Assembly: GCA_947259995.1 (NCBI GenBank)
Contig: CAMYOK010000016.1
Location: 1-62,249 of the forward strand
From: an uncultured Pseudomonadales bacterium
GTDB lineage: Bacteria > Pseudomonadota > Gammaproteobacteria > Pseudomonadales > Pseudohongiellaceae
DNA: 62,249 nt
Direction: 5' to 3'
The notes beneath the pieces were generated by a model, which saw only the letters and a list, made by a program, of their open reading frames with translations, made no database searches and had not been told where the DNA came from. Positions 20,127 to 29,566 of this stretch are shown piece by piece. The position numbers were made by a program, and so were the translations under genes. Within the stretch, counting starts at the first letter, position 1. Every line of letters begins with the position of its first letter.

Positions 20127-21494
20127 ATGAACTATTTGCCCCCAAACCCCTCAGCCGGCATTCGCGACGTAATCTCAGTTACGAGCCTCAATCGCATGGC
20201 ACGCTCTCTTCTCGAAAGCCATTTCGCGTCTGTAGTCGTAGAGGGAGAAATCTCGAATCTTTCAATGCCTCGCTCTGGCCACTGGTATTTCACCCTAAAG
20301 GATGAGGGTTCGCAGATTCGCTGCGCCATGTTCCGCAATCGCAATTTGGGAGTTAGATTCCGTCCGCGCGATGGGATGCAGATTATTGTGCGTGGACGAT
20401 TGAGCATTTATGAAGGTCGTGGCGACTACCAATTGATCGCCGATGGTCTTGAAGAAGCGGGCGATGGCGCGCTGCGCCGCCGCTTCGAAGAACTTAAGCA
20501 ACGTTTAGACAACGAAGGCTTGTTTGCCCAAGAACGAAAACGCCCCATGCCTGAGCATGTTCGGCATATCGCTGTCGTTACCTCTGCTACCGGCGCCGTT
20601 ATTCGAGATATCATCAGCGTACTAGCGCGCCGCTTTCCAGCGATTAAAGTCACCCTTCTGCCCGTACAGGTGCAAGGGGGCGAGGCCCCTAAGGCGATTG
20701 CGAAAGCCATCGCCACGGCTAATAAACGTCGTGCAGAGTTAGGTTTCGATGTGTTAATCGTGGGTAGAGGCGGTGGCTCACTAGAGGACCTCCAGGCTTT
20801 TAATGAAGAGGTCGTGGCAAGAGCGATACACGAGAGCGACTTAGCCGTGGTGAGCGCCGTTGGCCATGAAAGCGACTTCTCGATTGCCGATTTTGTCGCT
20901 GACTTACGCGCCCCCACACCATCGGCGGCGGCAGAATTGCTCAGCCCTGATCAAGAAGAGATGTTGCAAAGCTTCGCAGGTTTCGAGCTATTACTGAGCA
21001 AACAAATCAAAGATCGACTGCGCGGCGCTTCGCAGCAGTTACTATGGTTATTAAAGCAGTTGAAACACCCCGGTAGGCGTCTACAGGAACACGCACAGAC
21101 CTTAGACATACTAGAGGGGCGCCTGCTTCGGGCAACGCAACAAAGACTCTATAAGGCCAACATCACTACCGAAACTCTCGAGCGCCGCTTGCGCAACCAG
21201 TCTCCCTTATTAATGGTGCAACAAAAGCAGGTGAAATTAGACACGGCACTGCACCGCCTGCAAAGAGGGGTCAAGCAAAGGCTGGCGCAACAACAGGCAA
21301 CTCTGGCGCAACTTGCTCGTAGCCTAGAGGGCGTTAGCCCATTGAGTACGCTTAATCGTGGATATAGCATTAGCTTCGACGCCCACGCACGTGTGATACG
21401 CTCAATCGAATCGATCGAGGTAGGCAAAACCATGAAAACACAAGTTGTCGATGGCGAGATTGAAAGCAAGGTAGTCGCCCTGTACGCGAAATAG
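20127..21494 (+). CDS. xseA: exodeoxyribonuclease VII large subunit
   Basis: XseA with XseB degrades single-stranded DNA in both directions. The 455-residue protein has an N-terminal OB-fold domain (VVVEGEISNLSMPRSGHWYFTLKD), the catalytic domain with GRGGGSLEDLQAFNEE and VSAVGHESDFSIADFVADLRAPTPSAAAE, then a long coiled-coil tail. I chose the ATG at 20127 because the family starts just ahead of this point; a longer frame from 20049 adds 26 residues lacking similarity. xseB is not in the window. The M23 peptidase follows after ten bases. Confidence 0.97.
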   Translation: MNYLPPNPSAGIRDVISVTSLNRMARSLLESHFASVVVEGEISNLSMPRSGHWYFTLKDEGSQIRCAMFRNRNLGVRFRPRDGMQIIVRGRLSIYEGRGDYQLIADGLEEAGDGALRRRFEELKQRLDNEGLFAQERKRPMPEHVRHIAVVTSATGAVIRDIISVLARRFPAIKVTLLPVQVQGGEAPKAIAKAIATANKRRAELGFDVLIVGRGGGSLEDLQAFNEEVVARAIHESDLAVVSAVGHESDFSIADFVADLRAPTPSAAAELLSPDQEEMLQSFAGFELLLSKQIKDRLRGASQQLLWLLKQLKHPGRRLQEHAQTLDILEGRLLRATQQRLYKANITTETLERRLRNQSPLLMVQQKQVKLDTALHRLQRGVKQRLAQQQATLAQLARSLEGVSPLSTLNRGYSISFDAHARVIRSIESIEVGKTMKTQVVDGEIESKVVALYAK

Positions 21495-21504
21495 GAATAT
21501 TGCA

Positions 21505-22335
21505 ATGACATTTATGCGCTCGTTTATGCTTCTCACTTTCGGCCTTTTGAGTATGCACAATGTACTAGCCGTCGAAGTAACTGCATTGCCCGAAGAGTTA
21601 ACAGTGCCAGGCGGGATCGCGCTCGTTCCCACGAACACCATGGCCAGCCGCGCATACTATGACAATGACGCAGTTCTCCTAGCAGAGTTCGAAGGCCAGC
21701 AATATGCGGTTGTTGGCATACCACTTAGCGCCGCGCTCGGCCAACACACTATCACCCTACAGACTCCTAATGGCCAAGAGATCGTCAAACACTTTCAAGT
21801 GTCTGATAAAGAGTATGTGGAACAACGCCTGACGATTACTAATACCCGTCAAGTTAATCCCAACAACGATGATATGGTACGTATCAATCGCGAAAGTGCA
21901 GAAATGCGCGAAGCGTTCAGTAGCTGGGACGACAGTTTACAGCCTGTTTTCCAGATGCGCCCGCCAGTGGACGGGATTCGCAGCAGCTCCTTTGGTCTAC
22001 GACGTTTTTTCAACGACCAACCAAGAGCACCGCACTCTGGCATGGACATCGCCGCCGATGAAGGCACTCCAATTTTTGCGCCAGCTCCCGGAGTCATTCG
22101 TGCTACCGGCAATTACTTTTTTAATGGCAACACGATTATTCTAGATCACGGGCACGGACTCATTACTCTTTACTGCCACATGAATACAATCGATGTTGAA
22201 CCTGGCATGCGGGTAGAAACTGGCGAACAAATCGGCAAAGTCGGCCAGACAGGACGAGTCACAGGGCCACACCTGCATTGGAGTGTAAATCTCAACAATG
22301 TACGAGTCGATCCAGCCTTGTTTCTAACGGAATAA
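21505..22335 (+). CDS. secreted M23 family metallopeptidase
   Basis: The 276-residue protein has a signal peptide (cleaved after about VLA, residue 19), an N-terminal beta domain, and a C-terminal LytM/M23 domain with FNDQPRAPHSGMDIA (H-x3-D zinc site) and GPHLHWSVNL (HxH). These are the complete zinc ligands of an active endopeptidase that cuts peptide crosslinks in peptidoglycan, or acts as a divisome activator. It lies ten bases after xseA with an AGGAA ribosome site, an arrangement common in Pseudomonas relatives. Confidence 0.93.
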   Translation: MTFMRSFMLLTFGLLSMHNVLAVEVTALPEELTVPGGIALVPTNTMASRAYYDNDAVLLAEFEGQQYAVVGIPLSAALGQHTITLQTPNGQEIVKHFQVSDKEYVEQRLTITNTRQVNPNNDDMVRINRESAEMREAFSSWDDSLQPVFQMRPPVDGIRSSSFGLRRFFNDQPRAPHSGMDIAADEGTPIFAPAPGVIRATGNYFFNGNTIILDHGHGLITLYCHMNTIDVEPGMRVETGEQIGKVGQTGRVTGPHLHWSVNLNNVRVDPALFLTE

Positions 22336-22548
22336 GGCGCTAAACAGCCCCGAAACAGCCCTCGTTTGCGCTTCACATTTCTCCCTCTCCCCCGTACATT
22401 CGATAAACATTTGTGAGTTCACTCGCAAAATAGTTCACGTAGGTGTGCGTTTCGGCAGCACCTTCGTAAGAATTGCCAGAGGATCACAAGACAAGAGGCT
22501 CAAAAGGGCTTGGCAGCGTCCAAGTACTACAACGGAGAGTTACGCTTA

Positions 22549-22890
22549 ATGCCCGGTTTCGAACTATTCTTCCAATTACTCGTAGGTCATGCACTGGCTG
22601 ATTTCGTATTACAACCAGATGCGATGGGCCGCGGCAAGAATCGCCATAATACTCTTCCCGAGGGCGCCGATTCGAATTTCCCACGTTGGTATTATTGGCT
22701 TAGCGCTCACGCACTCATCCATGGCGGCATTGTCTATTTGATCACTGGCAGCCTTGCTCTTGGGCTTGTCGAAACCTTTGCCCACGGCCTTATCGACTTT
22801 GCCAAGTGCGAAGGCAAGATTGGCTTGAACACCGACCAAGCGCTGCATATAGCATGCAAAATGGCTTATGTCTTAGTCATCTTAGGCTAA
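22549..22890 (+). CDS. DUF3307 membrane protein
   Basis: The 113-residue protein begins MPGFELFFQLLVGHALADFVLQPD, followed by LSAHALIHGGIVYLITGS, and ends with a helix ICKMAYVLVILG-type segment. The GH.L.DF..Q and H.LIH patterns define DUF3307, small membrane proteins of unknown function. GGAG lies upstream of 22549. A TTG start at 22510 would add 13 residues. The 200 bases before it hold no recognisable gene. Confidence 0.8.
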   Translation: MPGFELFFQLLVGHALADFVLQPDAMGRGKNRHNTLPEGADSNFPRWYYWLSAHALIHGGIVYLITGSLALGLVETFAHGLIDFAKCEGKIGLNTDQALHIACKMAYVLVILG

Positions 22891-22974
22891 GTGGCGCTTT
22901 GTGCGTTGGTTTACTCGGCAAATTCTTTTATAGTTAGCGGCCACATCACCGCCTAACCATCAGGAATGTTGCAC

Positions 22975-23670
22975 ATGAACAAGCGTGAAGAACAGCGCCG
23001 AATCCGTGAAGAAAAGCAAAAAGCTGCGCAGCTTCGAAGTACAAGACAGAAACTCATCGCCAAGACGGCAGTATTTCTAGTCGTCCCCCTGCTCGTAATC
23101 ACCATTCTCTATGCCTTGATGGGGCAAGGCCGTGTCTATTCCCCTGTCGAGATCGCGCCTTATGATCACACTCGCGGCAATCCCGATGGGGTCAAGATGG
23201 TCATTTATGCCGACTTTCAATGCCCAGCTTGCGCCACCGAGCACAACGTCGTTGCACAGGCATGGAACGCCATCAGCGAAAAAACTCAAATGGTTTACCG
23301 CCACTACCCCTTAACTGGGACTCACCCACACGCGTGGGAGGCCGCCTTATATTCAGAGGCCGCAGGCAAGCAGGGCAATTTCTGGGAAATGTATGATCTA
23401 TTGTTTCTTAACCAAGGCTATTGGTCCGGCCTAGCGGACATCGAATCCGAGTTTGATGGCTATCTTACTCAGTTAGGCCTAGATGTTGCGCAAGCCCATG
23501 CCGACATGGAGTCAGATGAGATTATCCAGAAAGTGCGTAACGACCAGCGTAGCGGCACCCGCTCTGGGGTTCGCTCTACGCCCACCCTATACTTGGATGG
23601 ACGCCTAAGCCCCACGCCGCGCACAGCTGTTGAGCTTGTCACCATGATCAACGAAGCGGCGGCAGACTAA
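22975..23670 (+). CDS. membrane-anchored DsbA-family thiol oxidoreductase
   Basis: The 231-residue protein has a charged cytosolic N terminus (about 25 residues), one membrane anchor (about 29-47), and a periplasmic thioredoxin fold of DsbA type with active site CPAC (C83, C86), helical insert, and the cis-Pro loop RSTPTLYLDGR. It resembles BdbD/Com1-like proteins that form or reshuffle disulfides outside the inner membrane. I use the second ATG (22975), which has AGGA at eight bases; the first ATG (22966) is too near it. The last bases overlap the convergent GATase gene. Confidence 0.9.
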   Translation: MNKREEQRRIREEKQKAAQLRSTRQKLIAKTAVFLVVPLLVITILYALMGQGRVYSPVEIAPYDHTRGNPDGVKMVIYADFQCPACATEHNVVAQAWNAISEKTQMVYRHYPLTGTHPHAWEAALYSEAAGKQGNFWEMYDLLFLNQGYWSGLADIESEFDGYLTQLGLDVAQAHADMESDEIIQKVRNDQRSGTRSGVRSTPTLYLDGRLSPTPRTAVELVTMINEAAAD

Positions 23671-24380
23671 GCCGATATCAACTGTACAAATCGCTGTAAC
23701 AAACCGGTAGCCTCGGGCGTCGCTTTTACACCCGAGCGCAACCGCTCTAAATTAAATTTCTCTTCTAACAGTTCTTCTTGTCGCGCCTCAATATAGGCGC
23801 GCATATGATTGGCGCGAAACTCGGGGTGGAACTGGACTCCCCACGCTCGCTCACCTAGGCGGAACGCCTGATGCGGATCGTGCTGGCTTCTGGCGAGCAA
23901 CACTGCCTCAGGTGGCAAACGCAATACCGACTGCGAATGAGTGGTATGCCCTAAAAATGGCATAGGCAAAGTACTGAACAAAGGGTCAGTCTTTGCCGTA
24001 TCGAATAATTCGATATCCACCGTGCCTATTTCTCGACCAAGCGGGTGATATCCCACTTCACCACCGCAAGCATGGGCGAGCAATTGATGCCCGTAACAAA
24101 TACCCAACATCGGCAGATTGACCTCAAAAGCCTCACGAAGATAGCGTGAACAACCCTCACTCCAAGGCTCTAGATCGGTCACCATCGCTGGCGAGCCCGT
24201 GACGATAATACCGGCAATGCTCGTCAGCGCCGGCAAGCTCGCGCCAGAATAGGCATCGACGACAGAGTAAGTACCGGCTTGCAGCTGCGCACCGTCCACT
24301 ATCCAGTCCTCAAAATCTTCCCCTTGCCGCAATAGCGTTTCGATTGTTTGCCCTGTCTTCAAAATCAAGATGGGTTTCAT
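23667..24380 (-). CDS. class I glutamine amidotransferase (GuaA-like), unknown substrate
   Basis: The 237-residue protein is a free-standing class I GATase: nucleophile in MLGICYGHQLLAHACGG, and the His-Glu pair in WGVQFHPEF. No synthase domain is attached. Proteins of this type (annotated glutamine amidotransferase or GMP synthase-like) are often gamma-glutamyl hydrolases acting on small compounds such as gamma-glutamyl-amines; specificity cannot be read from sequence. It is a single leftward gene, divergent from the DoxX gene. Confidence 0.88.
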   Translation of the reverse strand: MKPILILKTGQTIETLLRQGEDFEDWIVDGAQLQAGTYSVVDAYSGASLPALTSIAGIIVTGSPAMVTDLEPWSEGCSRYLREAFEVNLPMLGICYGHQLLAHACGGEVGYHPLGREIGTVDIELFDTAKTDPLFSTLPMPFLGHTTHSQSVLRLPPEAVLLARSQHDPHQAFRLGERAWGVQFHPEFRANHMRAYIEARQEELLEEKFNLERLRSGVKATPEATGLLQRFVQLISA

Positions 24381-24476
24381 TGCTCACTCTCCGTTTAATT
24401 CCTACTATTACGTCAATTCATTCGTAGTATGATATGCCCCCTTCGGAGCAATTTAACAAGACACTAGGAGCTAAAA

Positions 24477-24908
24477 ATGAACGCCCTGAGCAATCTACTT
24501 ACTACAATCGCAGTTAAGATCCAGCCATTGGCATGGGCAATTCTGCGTATTCTTAGCTCTGCGATGTTTATGACCCACGGCTATGCAAAAATATTAGGCG
24601 AACGAACGCAGCCTTTCTTAGGTGGTATGGATTTCTTCGGGGTCGACCTAGGAATTAACATGCTATGGGTTGCAGGAATAATCGAATTAGTCGGTGGTGC
24701 TCTTCTAGTGCTTGGCTTATTCACTCGCATTACTGCTTTCTTCGCCGCCGTGTTAATGGTGATGGCTTATCTCGCTGCTCACGCCGCCTGGTTCCCAACA
24801 CTCAACAATGGTGAGCTTGCCGCCATGTATTTTATCGTATATTTAGCGATATTCGCGCAAGGCCCTGGCGCTATAAGCCTGGACGCGATGTTACGCGGAA
24901 AACGCTAG
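24477..24908 (+). CDS. DoxX family membrane protein
   Basis: The 143-residue protein has four helices and the DoxX signature: AWAILRILSSAMFMTHGYAKI, followed by LWVAGIIELVGGALLVLGLFTRI and later GELAAMYFIVYLAIFAQGPG. Family members include DoxD-like quinone-interacting subunits and many uncharacterised redox-related membrane proteins. AGGAG precedes the ATG. The end overlaps the convergent antiporter gene by four bases. Confidence 0.9.
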   Translation: MNALSNLLTTIAVKIQPLAWAILRILSSAMFMTHGYAKILGERTQPFLGGMDFFGVDLGINMLWVAGIIELVGGALLVLGLFTRITAFFAAVLMVMAYLAAHAAWFPTLNNGELAAMYFIVYLAIFAQGPGAISLDAMLRGKR

Positions 24909-26392
24909 CTTAGCGCGACTATTGGCTCGTCTGTCTTGGCGATTTTTATCTGAGCCCAGGCAAAAAATAGGGTCATGAACGGGCTAATCAAACAGAACAG
25001 TGCCCATGGCGCATAGCTGAGCGTAGCCACCCCCAATACCCCGGCGTGAAACGCGCCGCAGGTATTCCAAGGGACGAGAACCGATGTCACTGTGCCGCAA
25101 TCCTCTAAGGTGCGGCTTAGGTTCTCCGGCGCCAGGCCTCTGTCTTTATAAGCATTGGTGAACATTCGACCCGGCACCACGACAGACAAGTACTGGTCAG
25201 AAGCGGACACATTTGTCAAAAGACACGTGCCGCCTGTGGCTGCCACCAAACTTGCATTGCTGCGCACTCGGCTAATCAGGACACGGGTGATTTTTTGCAA
25301 AAAGCCAGTTGCCTCCATTACACCACCAAACATCATGGCCGAGATAATCAGCCAGATCGTATTCAACATTCCAGCCATTCCGCCTGACTGCAAAAGTTCA
25401 TCCAATACAACATTATTAGTGGGCAGCGCGATGCTACCGTACACCGCCTGCATAATAACCTGATAGCCACCACCATAGGTTTCACTTAACTCTGTCAACA
25501 AAGGATACTGCAATACTAGCGCCGCGATGGCCCCCAACACTGTGCCGACAAACAATGCTGGCAGTGCAGGCACGCGTTTCACAATGAGAAAAATAACGGT
25601 AAAGGGCACAAATAGAAGTAGTGGCGACAAATTGAAGCGCTCAGCAAGCACCGCTTGCGTCTGCACGGTTGTACTGTCTTGCGCAGTTGGTGTCCCCAAA
25701 TAAAAACCAATGAACAGATACATCACTAGGGTAATCAGGATTGAGGGGACACTTGTCCTACTCAAATAGCGAATATGAGTGAACAAATCCACGCCAGTCA
25801 CGCCAGAGGCAAGATTGGTGGTGTCAGACAAGGGTGACATCTTATCACCGAAATAAGCACCTGAAATAATCGCACCGGCTACCAAGCCTGGATTAAACCC
25901 AAGCGTATAACCAATGCTCATCAACGCCACACCGATAGTGGCAGAGGTCGACCAAGAACTACCGATCACGATTGAGGCTATTGCTGTTAAGATACAGCAG
26001 CTCACAATGAAGATTGCAGGATTAAATATCTGCAAACCGTAGTAAATCATGGTGGGCACAATCCCCCCAATCAACCAAGTCCCCACAAGCGCCCCGACCA
26101 TGAACAGGATGAGAATCGCCGGTGTCGCGGCACGGATGTTCTCAAGCATCTTCTCTTGAATATCGATCCATGGGACCCGCAGATAAAGGCCAATGCCCGC
26201 AGCTACCGCGGCCGCCAAAATCAAGGCAGTCTGATTTGCCCCAGACAGCGAATCATCGCCATACAACGCCACATTAAGACCGAGCAGTCCAAACAGTACA
26301 AACAACGGCAGCAACGCCAACCACAAGGAACGATCTGCATGCACCTCTTCTACTTCAGTGTGCATCGCATCCTCGGTCGTATTTTCCTGCAT
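24905..26392 (-). CDS. nhaC: NhaC-type Na+/H+ antiporter
   Basis: The 495-residue protein has about 11 to 13 helices. It carries family motifs SSWSTSATIGVALMSIG, GAIISGAYFGDKMSPLSDTTNLAS, and near the end VTSVLVPWNTCGAFHAGVLGV. These are typical of the NhaC group, which exchanges sodium for protons or, in MleN members, malate-lactate with sodium and protons. A cytosolic acidic N terminus of about 25 residues precedes the first helix. A sodium antiporter fits a marine host. Exact substrate is not determined. Confidence 0.88.
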   Translation of the reverse strand: MQENTTEDAMHTEVEEVHADRSLWLALLPLFVLFGLLGLNVALYGDDSLSGANQTALILAAAVAAGIGLYLRVPWIDIQEKMLENIRAATPAILILFMVGALVGTWLIGGIVPTMIYYGLQIFNPAIFIVSCCILTAIASIVIGSSWSTSATIGVALMSIGYTLGFNPGLVAGAIISGAYFGDKMSPLSDTTNLASGVTGVDLFTHIRYLSRTSVPSILITLVMYLFIGFYLGTPTAQDSTTVQTQAVLAERFNLSPLLLFVPFTVIFLIVKRVPALPALFVGTVLGAIAALVLQYPLLTELSETYGGGYQVIMQAVYGSIALPTNNVVLDELLQSGGMAGMLNTIWLIISAMMFGGVMEATGFLQKITRVLISRVRSNASLVAATGGTCLLTNVSASDQYLSVVVPGRMFTNAYKDRGLAPENLSRTLEDCGTVTSVLVPWNTCGAFHAGVLGVATLSYAPWALFCLISPFMTLFFAWAQIKIAKTDEPIVALS

Positions 26393-26564
26393 GCCTTATC
26401 CCCCAATTTTGACGCTATGTCATTCAAATCAATAGGCAAGGATACTAACCCGATAATCAGCGCTTGAAAACGCCTTAATTCTAAGGAAATCAATTGGGAT
26501 AGCCTTTAGGTTTGCGCTATCATTCGGGCATTCCAAAATATTCTGCCCTGTAGGAGCTTAGAAA

Positions 26565-29033
26565 ATGCGAAGGCTATTCCCCTCTCGTCGCTTGTCGGCA
26601 ATTTTATTTCTAATGGCGATCGCACCAAGTGCTGCCATTGGTGACTCGATAAAGCAGTCCAAAGGCGATTTCGAAGACAAGTTCCGACAATTAGACGAAG
26701 CTCTACCTACTCCTAACACTTGGCGTAATGCAGGTGGCCAACCAGGGCATGAATACTGGCAGCAAAAAGTTGACTACGAAATCAAAGCAGTGCTCGACGA
26801 AGATAACCGCCGTCTTACCGCTGAAGAAACTATTAGCTACACCAATAACTCGCCCGATACCTTGAGCTACTTGTGGTTGCAACTTGACCAAAACATCTTC
26901 CGCACCGATTCGATGGCCGAAATGAGCCAAGACTTTGGTGGTGCTGGGCGTCGCGGTCCTGCTGTGTCAGCTGGAGGGAACGGCTCTCCCGCCCGCCTTA
27001 GCCTTGGAGAGTTACGACGTCAACAAGCCATGGCCGATGTGCCAATGGGCTACGAGATCAACTCCGTCGTCGATGGCCGTGGCAATGCCCTTAGCCACAC
27101 AATCGTTGGCACCCTAATGCGAATCGATCTTGCCAGCCCACTGCGCAGCGGCCAGAGCACTGAGTTCAGCATCGACTTCGCCTTCAATATTGTCGAAGAA
27201 GATGCGGTATCGGCGCGCAGCGGTTATGAGCACTTTCCAGACGATGAACGCGAAGGTGGCAATGATATCTTCCTGATTGCGCAATGGTTCCCACGCTTGG
27301 CGGCCTATACTGACTACGAAGGCTGGACCAACAAAGAGTTCTTGGGCCGAGGCGAATTCACCCTTGAGTTCGGCGACTACGATGTTGAGATGACAGTGCC
27401 CGCCGACCACATAGTTTCCTCGACGGGTGCTTTGCAGAACCCAAACCAAGTATTAACGCCTGAACAGCGTCAGCGTCTGCGTACAGCCGAAGATGCTGAA
27501 CGCCCTGTCTTTATCGTCACCGCCGAAGAAGCCTTAGAGAACGAAAAAGAAGGCACGGACGACACCAAGACTTGGCATTTTACGGCAGAGAACGTACGTG
27601 ATTTCGCATGGGCGTCATCGCGCAAATTCATTTGGGATGCCAAAGGCTATCAGCAAGGTGGCGATGTACGCCCATTCGTGATGGCCATGTCATTCTACCC
27701 GAAGGAAGGCGAACCACTGTGGTCTAGCTATTCAACCGAGTCCATCATTCACACGATGGAGGTCTATTCGCGCTTCTCCTTCGACTACCCCTATCCTACG
27801 GCACAATCAGTCAATGGTCCTGTGGGGGGCATGGAATATCCCATGATCACCTTCAATGGCCCACGCACTAACCCCCAAGACGACGGCACACGCACTTACT
27901 CACTAGCGACTAAGCGCGGCTTGATTGGCGTAGTGATCCACGAAGTCGGCCATACCTACTACCCAATGATCGTAAACTCCGACGAGCGTCAGTGGACCTG
28001 GATGGACGAAGGTCTGAATAGTTATATGGATGGCGTGGCCGGACGCGAATGGGATCCAGATATCCCTTGGGGTGTTGAGCCTGCGGACATCACGGGGTAT
28101 ATGCAATCGCAAAACCAAGTCCCGATCATGACACAGTCTGACAGTGTGCTTAACTTAGGCCCTAATGCTTATTCTAAGCCCGCAGTTGCTCTGAATATTT
28201 TGCGTGAAACCATCATGGGTCGCGACCTTTTCGACTTCGCGTTCAAACAATATTCCAATCTGTGGATGTTTAAACGCCCAACGCCGGCCGATTTCTTCCG
28301 CACCATGGAAGAAGCCTCTGGTGTGGATCTCGACTGGTTCTGGCGTGGCTGGTTCTATAGCACAGATCATGTCGATATCTCCTTAGATCGTATCTATGAG
28401 ATGCGTTTGGACACTGAGAACCCTGATATCGATAACGCACGCTCGCGTGCGCAGTTCGAAGACAAGCCGAGCTCATTATTTGTAGAGCGTAACGCCGCCG
28501 AAGGACGACGCACTTGGGTTGAACGCAACCCAGACGTACGTGATTTTTACGACGATAACGACATCTATACTGTCACGAACAAAGAACGTAATTCCTATAA
28601 CGACTATATGGAAGGTTTGGAGCCTTGGGAAAAAACCGCATTAGAACGTGCGATTGCCGAGGACAAAAACTACTACGTACTAGAGTTCTCCAATCTTGGT
28701 GGGCTAGTAATGCCGATCATTTTACAAGTCACTTATGCCGATGACAGCAGTGAAGAGATTCGTATTCCTGCCGAAATTTGGCGACGCAACCCAGAGCAGG
28801 TACGCAAGCTTTTAGTCAGCGATGTTCCCGTAAAGGAAGTGATACTAGACCCGCACTGGGAAACTGCAGATGTAGATATTGAGAACAATTACTACCCACG
28901 TCGCTTGATTCCTTCGCGCATTGAATCATTCAAATCCGAAGGCCGCAGCGGTTTTGCAGCTCGTGATTTAATGCAAGAGTCCAAATCTGAGCTTAAAAGC
29001 GATGACGAGGAAGAAGACGAGGTCGATCAGTGA
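26565..29033 (+). CDS. M1 family zinc metallopeptidase, exported
   Basis: The 822-residue protein has a signal peptide (about residues 1-26, after SAAIG) and an M1 catalytic domain with HEVGH at 459-463 and the third zinc ligand E482 (HEXXH-x18-E). The substrate-binding GPVGGMEYP (GAMEN-equivalent) is present before it, and a Tyr-containing region follows. It is the bacterial exported type without the ERAP-like helical C-terminal domain; its tail is acidic (DDEEEDEVDQ). It should clip N-terminal residues from peptides in the periplasm or at the surface. It overlaps the downstream gene by four bases (coupled). AGGAG precedes the start. Confidence 0.93.
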   Translation: MRRLFPSRRLSAILFLMAIAPSAAIGDSIKQSKGDFEDKFRQLDEALPTPNTWRNAGGQPGHEYWQQKVDYEIKAVLDEDNRRLTAEETISYTNNSPDTLSYLWLQLDQNIFRTDSMAEMSQDFGGAGRRGPAVSAGGNGSPARLSLGELRRQQAMADVPMGYEINSVVDGRGNALSHTIVGTLMRIDLASPLRSGQSTEFSIDFAFNIVEEDAVSARSGYEHFPDDEREGGNDIFLIAQWFPRLAAYTDYEGWTNKEFLGRGEFTLEFGDYDVEMTVPADHIVSSTGALQNPNQVLTPEQRQRLRTAEDAERPVFIVTAEEALENEKEGTDDTKTWHFTAENVRDFAWASSRKFIWDAKGYQQGGDVRPFVMAMSFYPKEGEPLWSSYSTESIIHTMEVYSRFSFDYPYPTAQSVNGPVGGMEYPMITFNGPRTNPQDDGTRTYSLATKRGLIGVVIHEVGHTYYPMIVNSDERQWTWMDEGLNSYMDGVAGREWDPDIPWGVEPADITGYMQSQNQVPIMTQSDSVLNLGPNAYSKPAVALNILRETIMGRDLFDFAFKQYSNLWMFKRPTPADFFRTMEEASGVDLDWFWRGWFYSTDHVDISLDRIYEMRLDTENPDIDNARSRAQFEDKPSSLFVERNAAEGRRTWVERNPDVRDFYDDNDIYTVTNKERNSYNDYMEGLEPWEKTALERAIAEDKNYYVLEFSNLGGLVMPIILQVTYADDSSEEIRIPAEIWRRNPEQVRKLLVSDVPVKEVILDPHWETADVDIENNYYPRRLIPSRIESFKSEGRSGFAARDLMQESKSELKSDDEEEDEVDQ

Positions 29034-29566
29034 GACTGAGCTTTAACAATCACTTAGGCGCACCCATCGTGCGCCTAAGTTGTTTATTGCTAGTACTCTT
29101 GTGTGCTAGCCAAAGCTCGGTATTTGCCCACCAAAAAAAAGAAGCATTGACTGAAATTCTATTTAACACTCGCAGCGGCAATCTCGAAGTCATGCACCGT
29201 TTTTTGCTACACGACGCAGAACATGCTGTGCGACTTTTGCAAGACTCTAACGCCGACATCATTGCCGATGAGCAAGCCCGCGAAGAATTTGCTCAATACG
29301 CATTAGAACGTTTTACGCTACTAGGTGATGATGGCGACTCATTGAAATTAGAGTTTGTAGGCTATGAGCTCGACAATGCGTTCATTTGGATATACCAAGA
29401 AATAGCACTCCCCGCTCAGCTGCACAGCCTTGGTGTCATCCACAATGTATTGCGCGACATATGGCCCGAGCAAAACAATCTCGTGAATATAGAGCGCAAT
29501 AAGAATATTCAGTCATTGAACTTCAACGGTAATACCGAATGGCTTAGCGTGCAGTTTGCAGACTAA
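29030..29566 (+). CDS. DUF6702-like exported protein coupled to M1 peptidase
   Basis: The 178-residue product begins with GTG overlapping the stop of the M1 gene (GTGA), so it is translationally coupled. A signal peptide ends at about residue 34 (SSVFAHQ). The mature part has KEALTEILFNTRSGNLEVMHRF, HAVRLL and a C-terminal VNIERNKNIQSLNF. This pattern resembles the DUF6702 family, proteins of unknown function that recur next to M1 peptidases in marine bacteria. It may be an accessory of the peptidase. Its 3' end overlaps the convergent gene at 29544 by 23 bases. Confidence 0.75.
   Translation: MRLSFNNHLGAPIVRLSCLLLVLLCASQSSVFAHQKKEALTEILFNTRSGNLEVMHRFLLHDAEHAVRLLQDSNADIIADEQAREEFAQYALERFTLLGDDGDSLKLEFVGYELDNAFIWIYQEIALPAQLHSLGVIHNVLRDIWPEQNNLVNIERNKNIQSLNFNGNTEWLSVQFAD

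Noticed and set aside
22336..22548. Possible small gene or RNA between the M23 and DUF3307 genes
   Set aside because: No conserved frame, stable hairpin or known RNA pattern was recognised; left as plain intergenic DNA.
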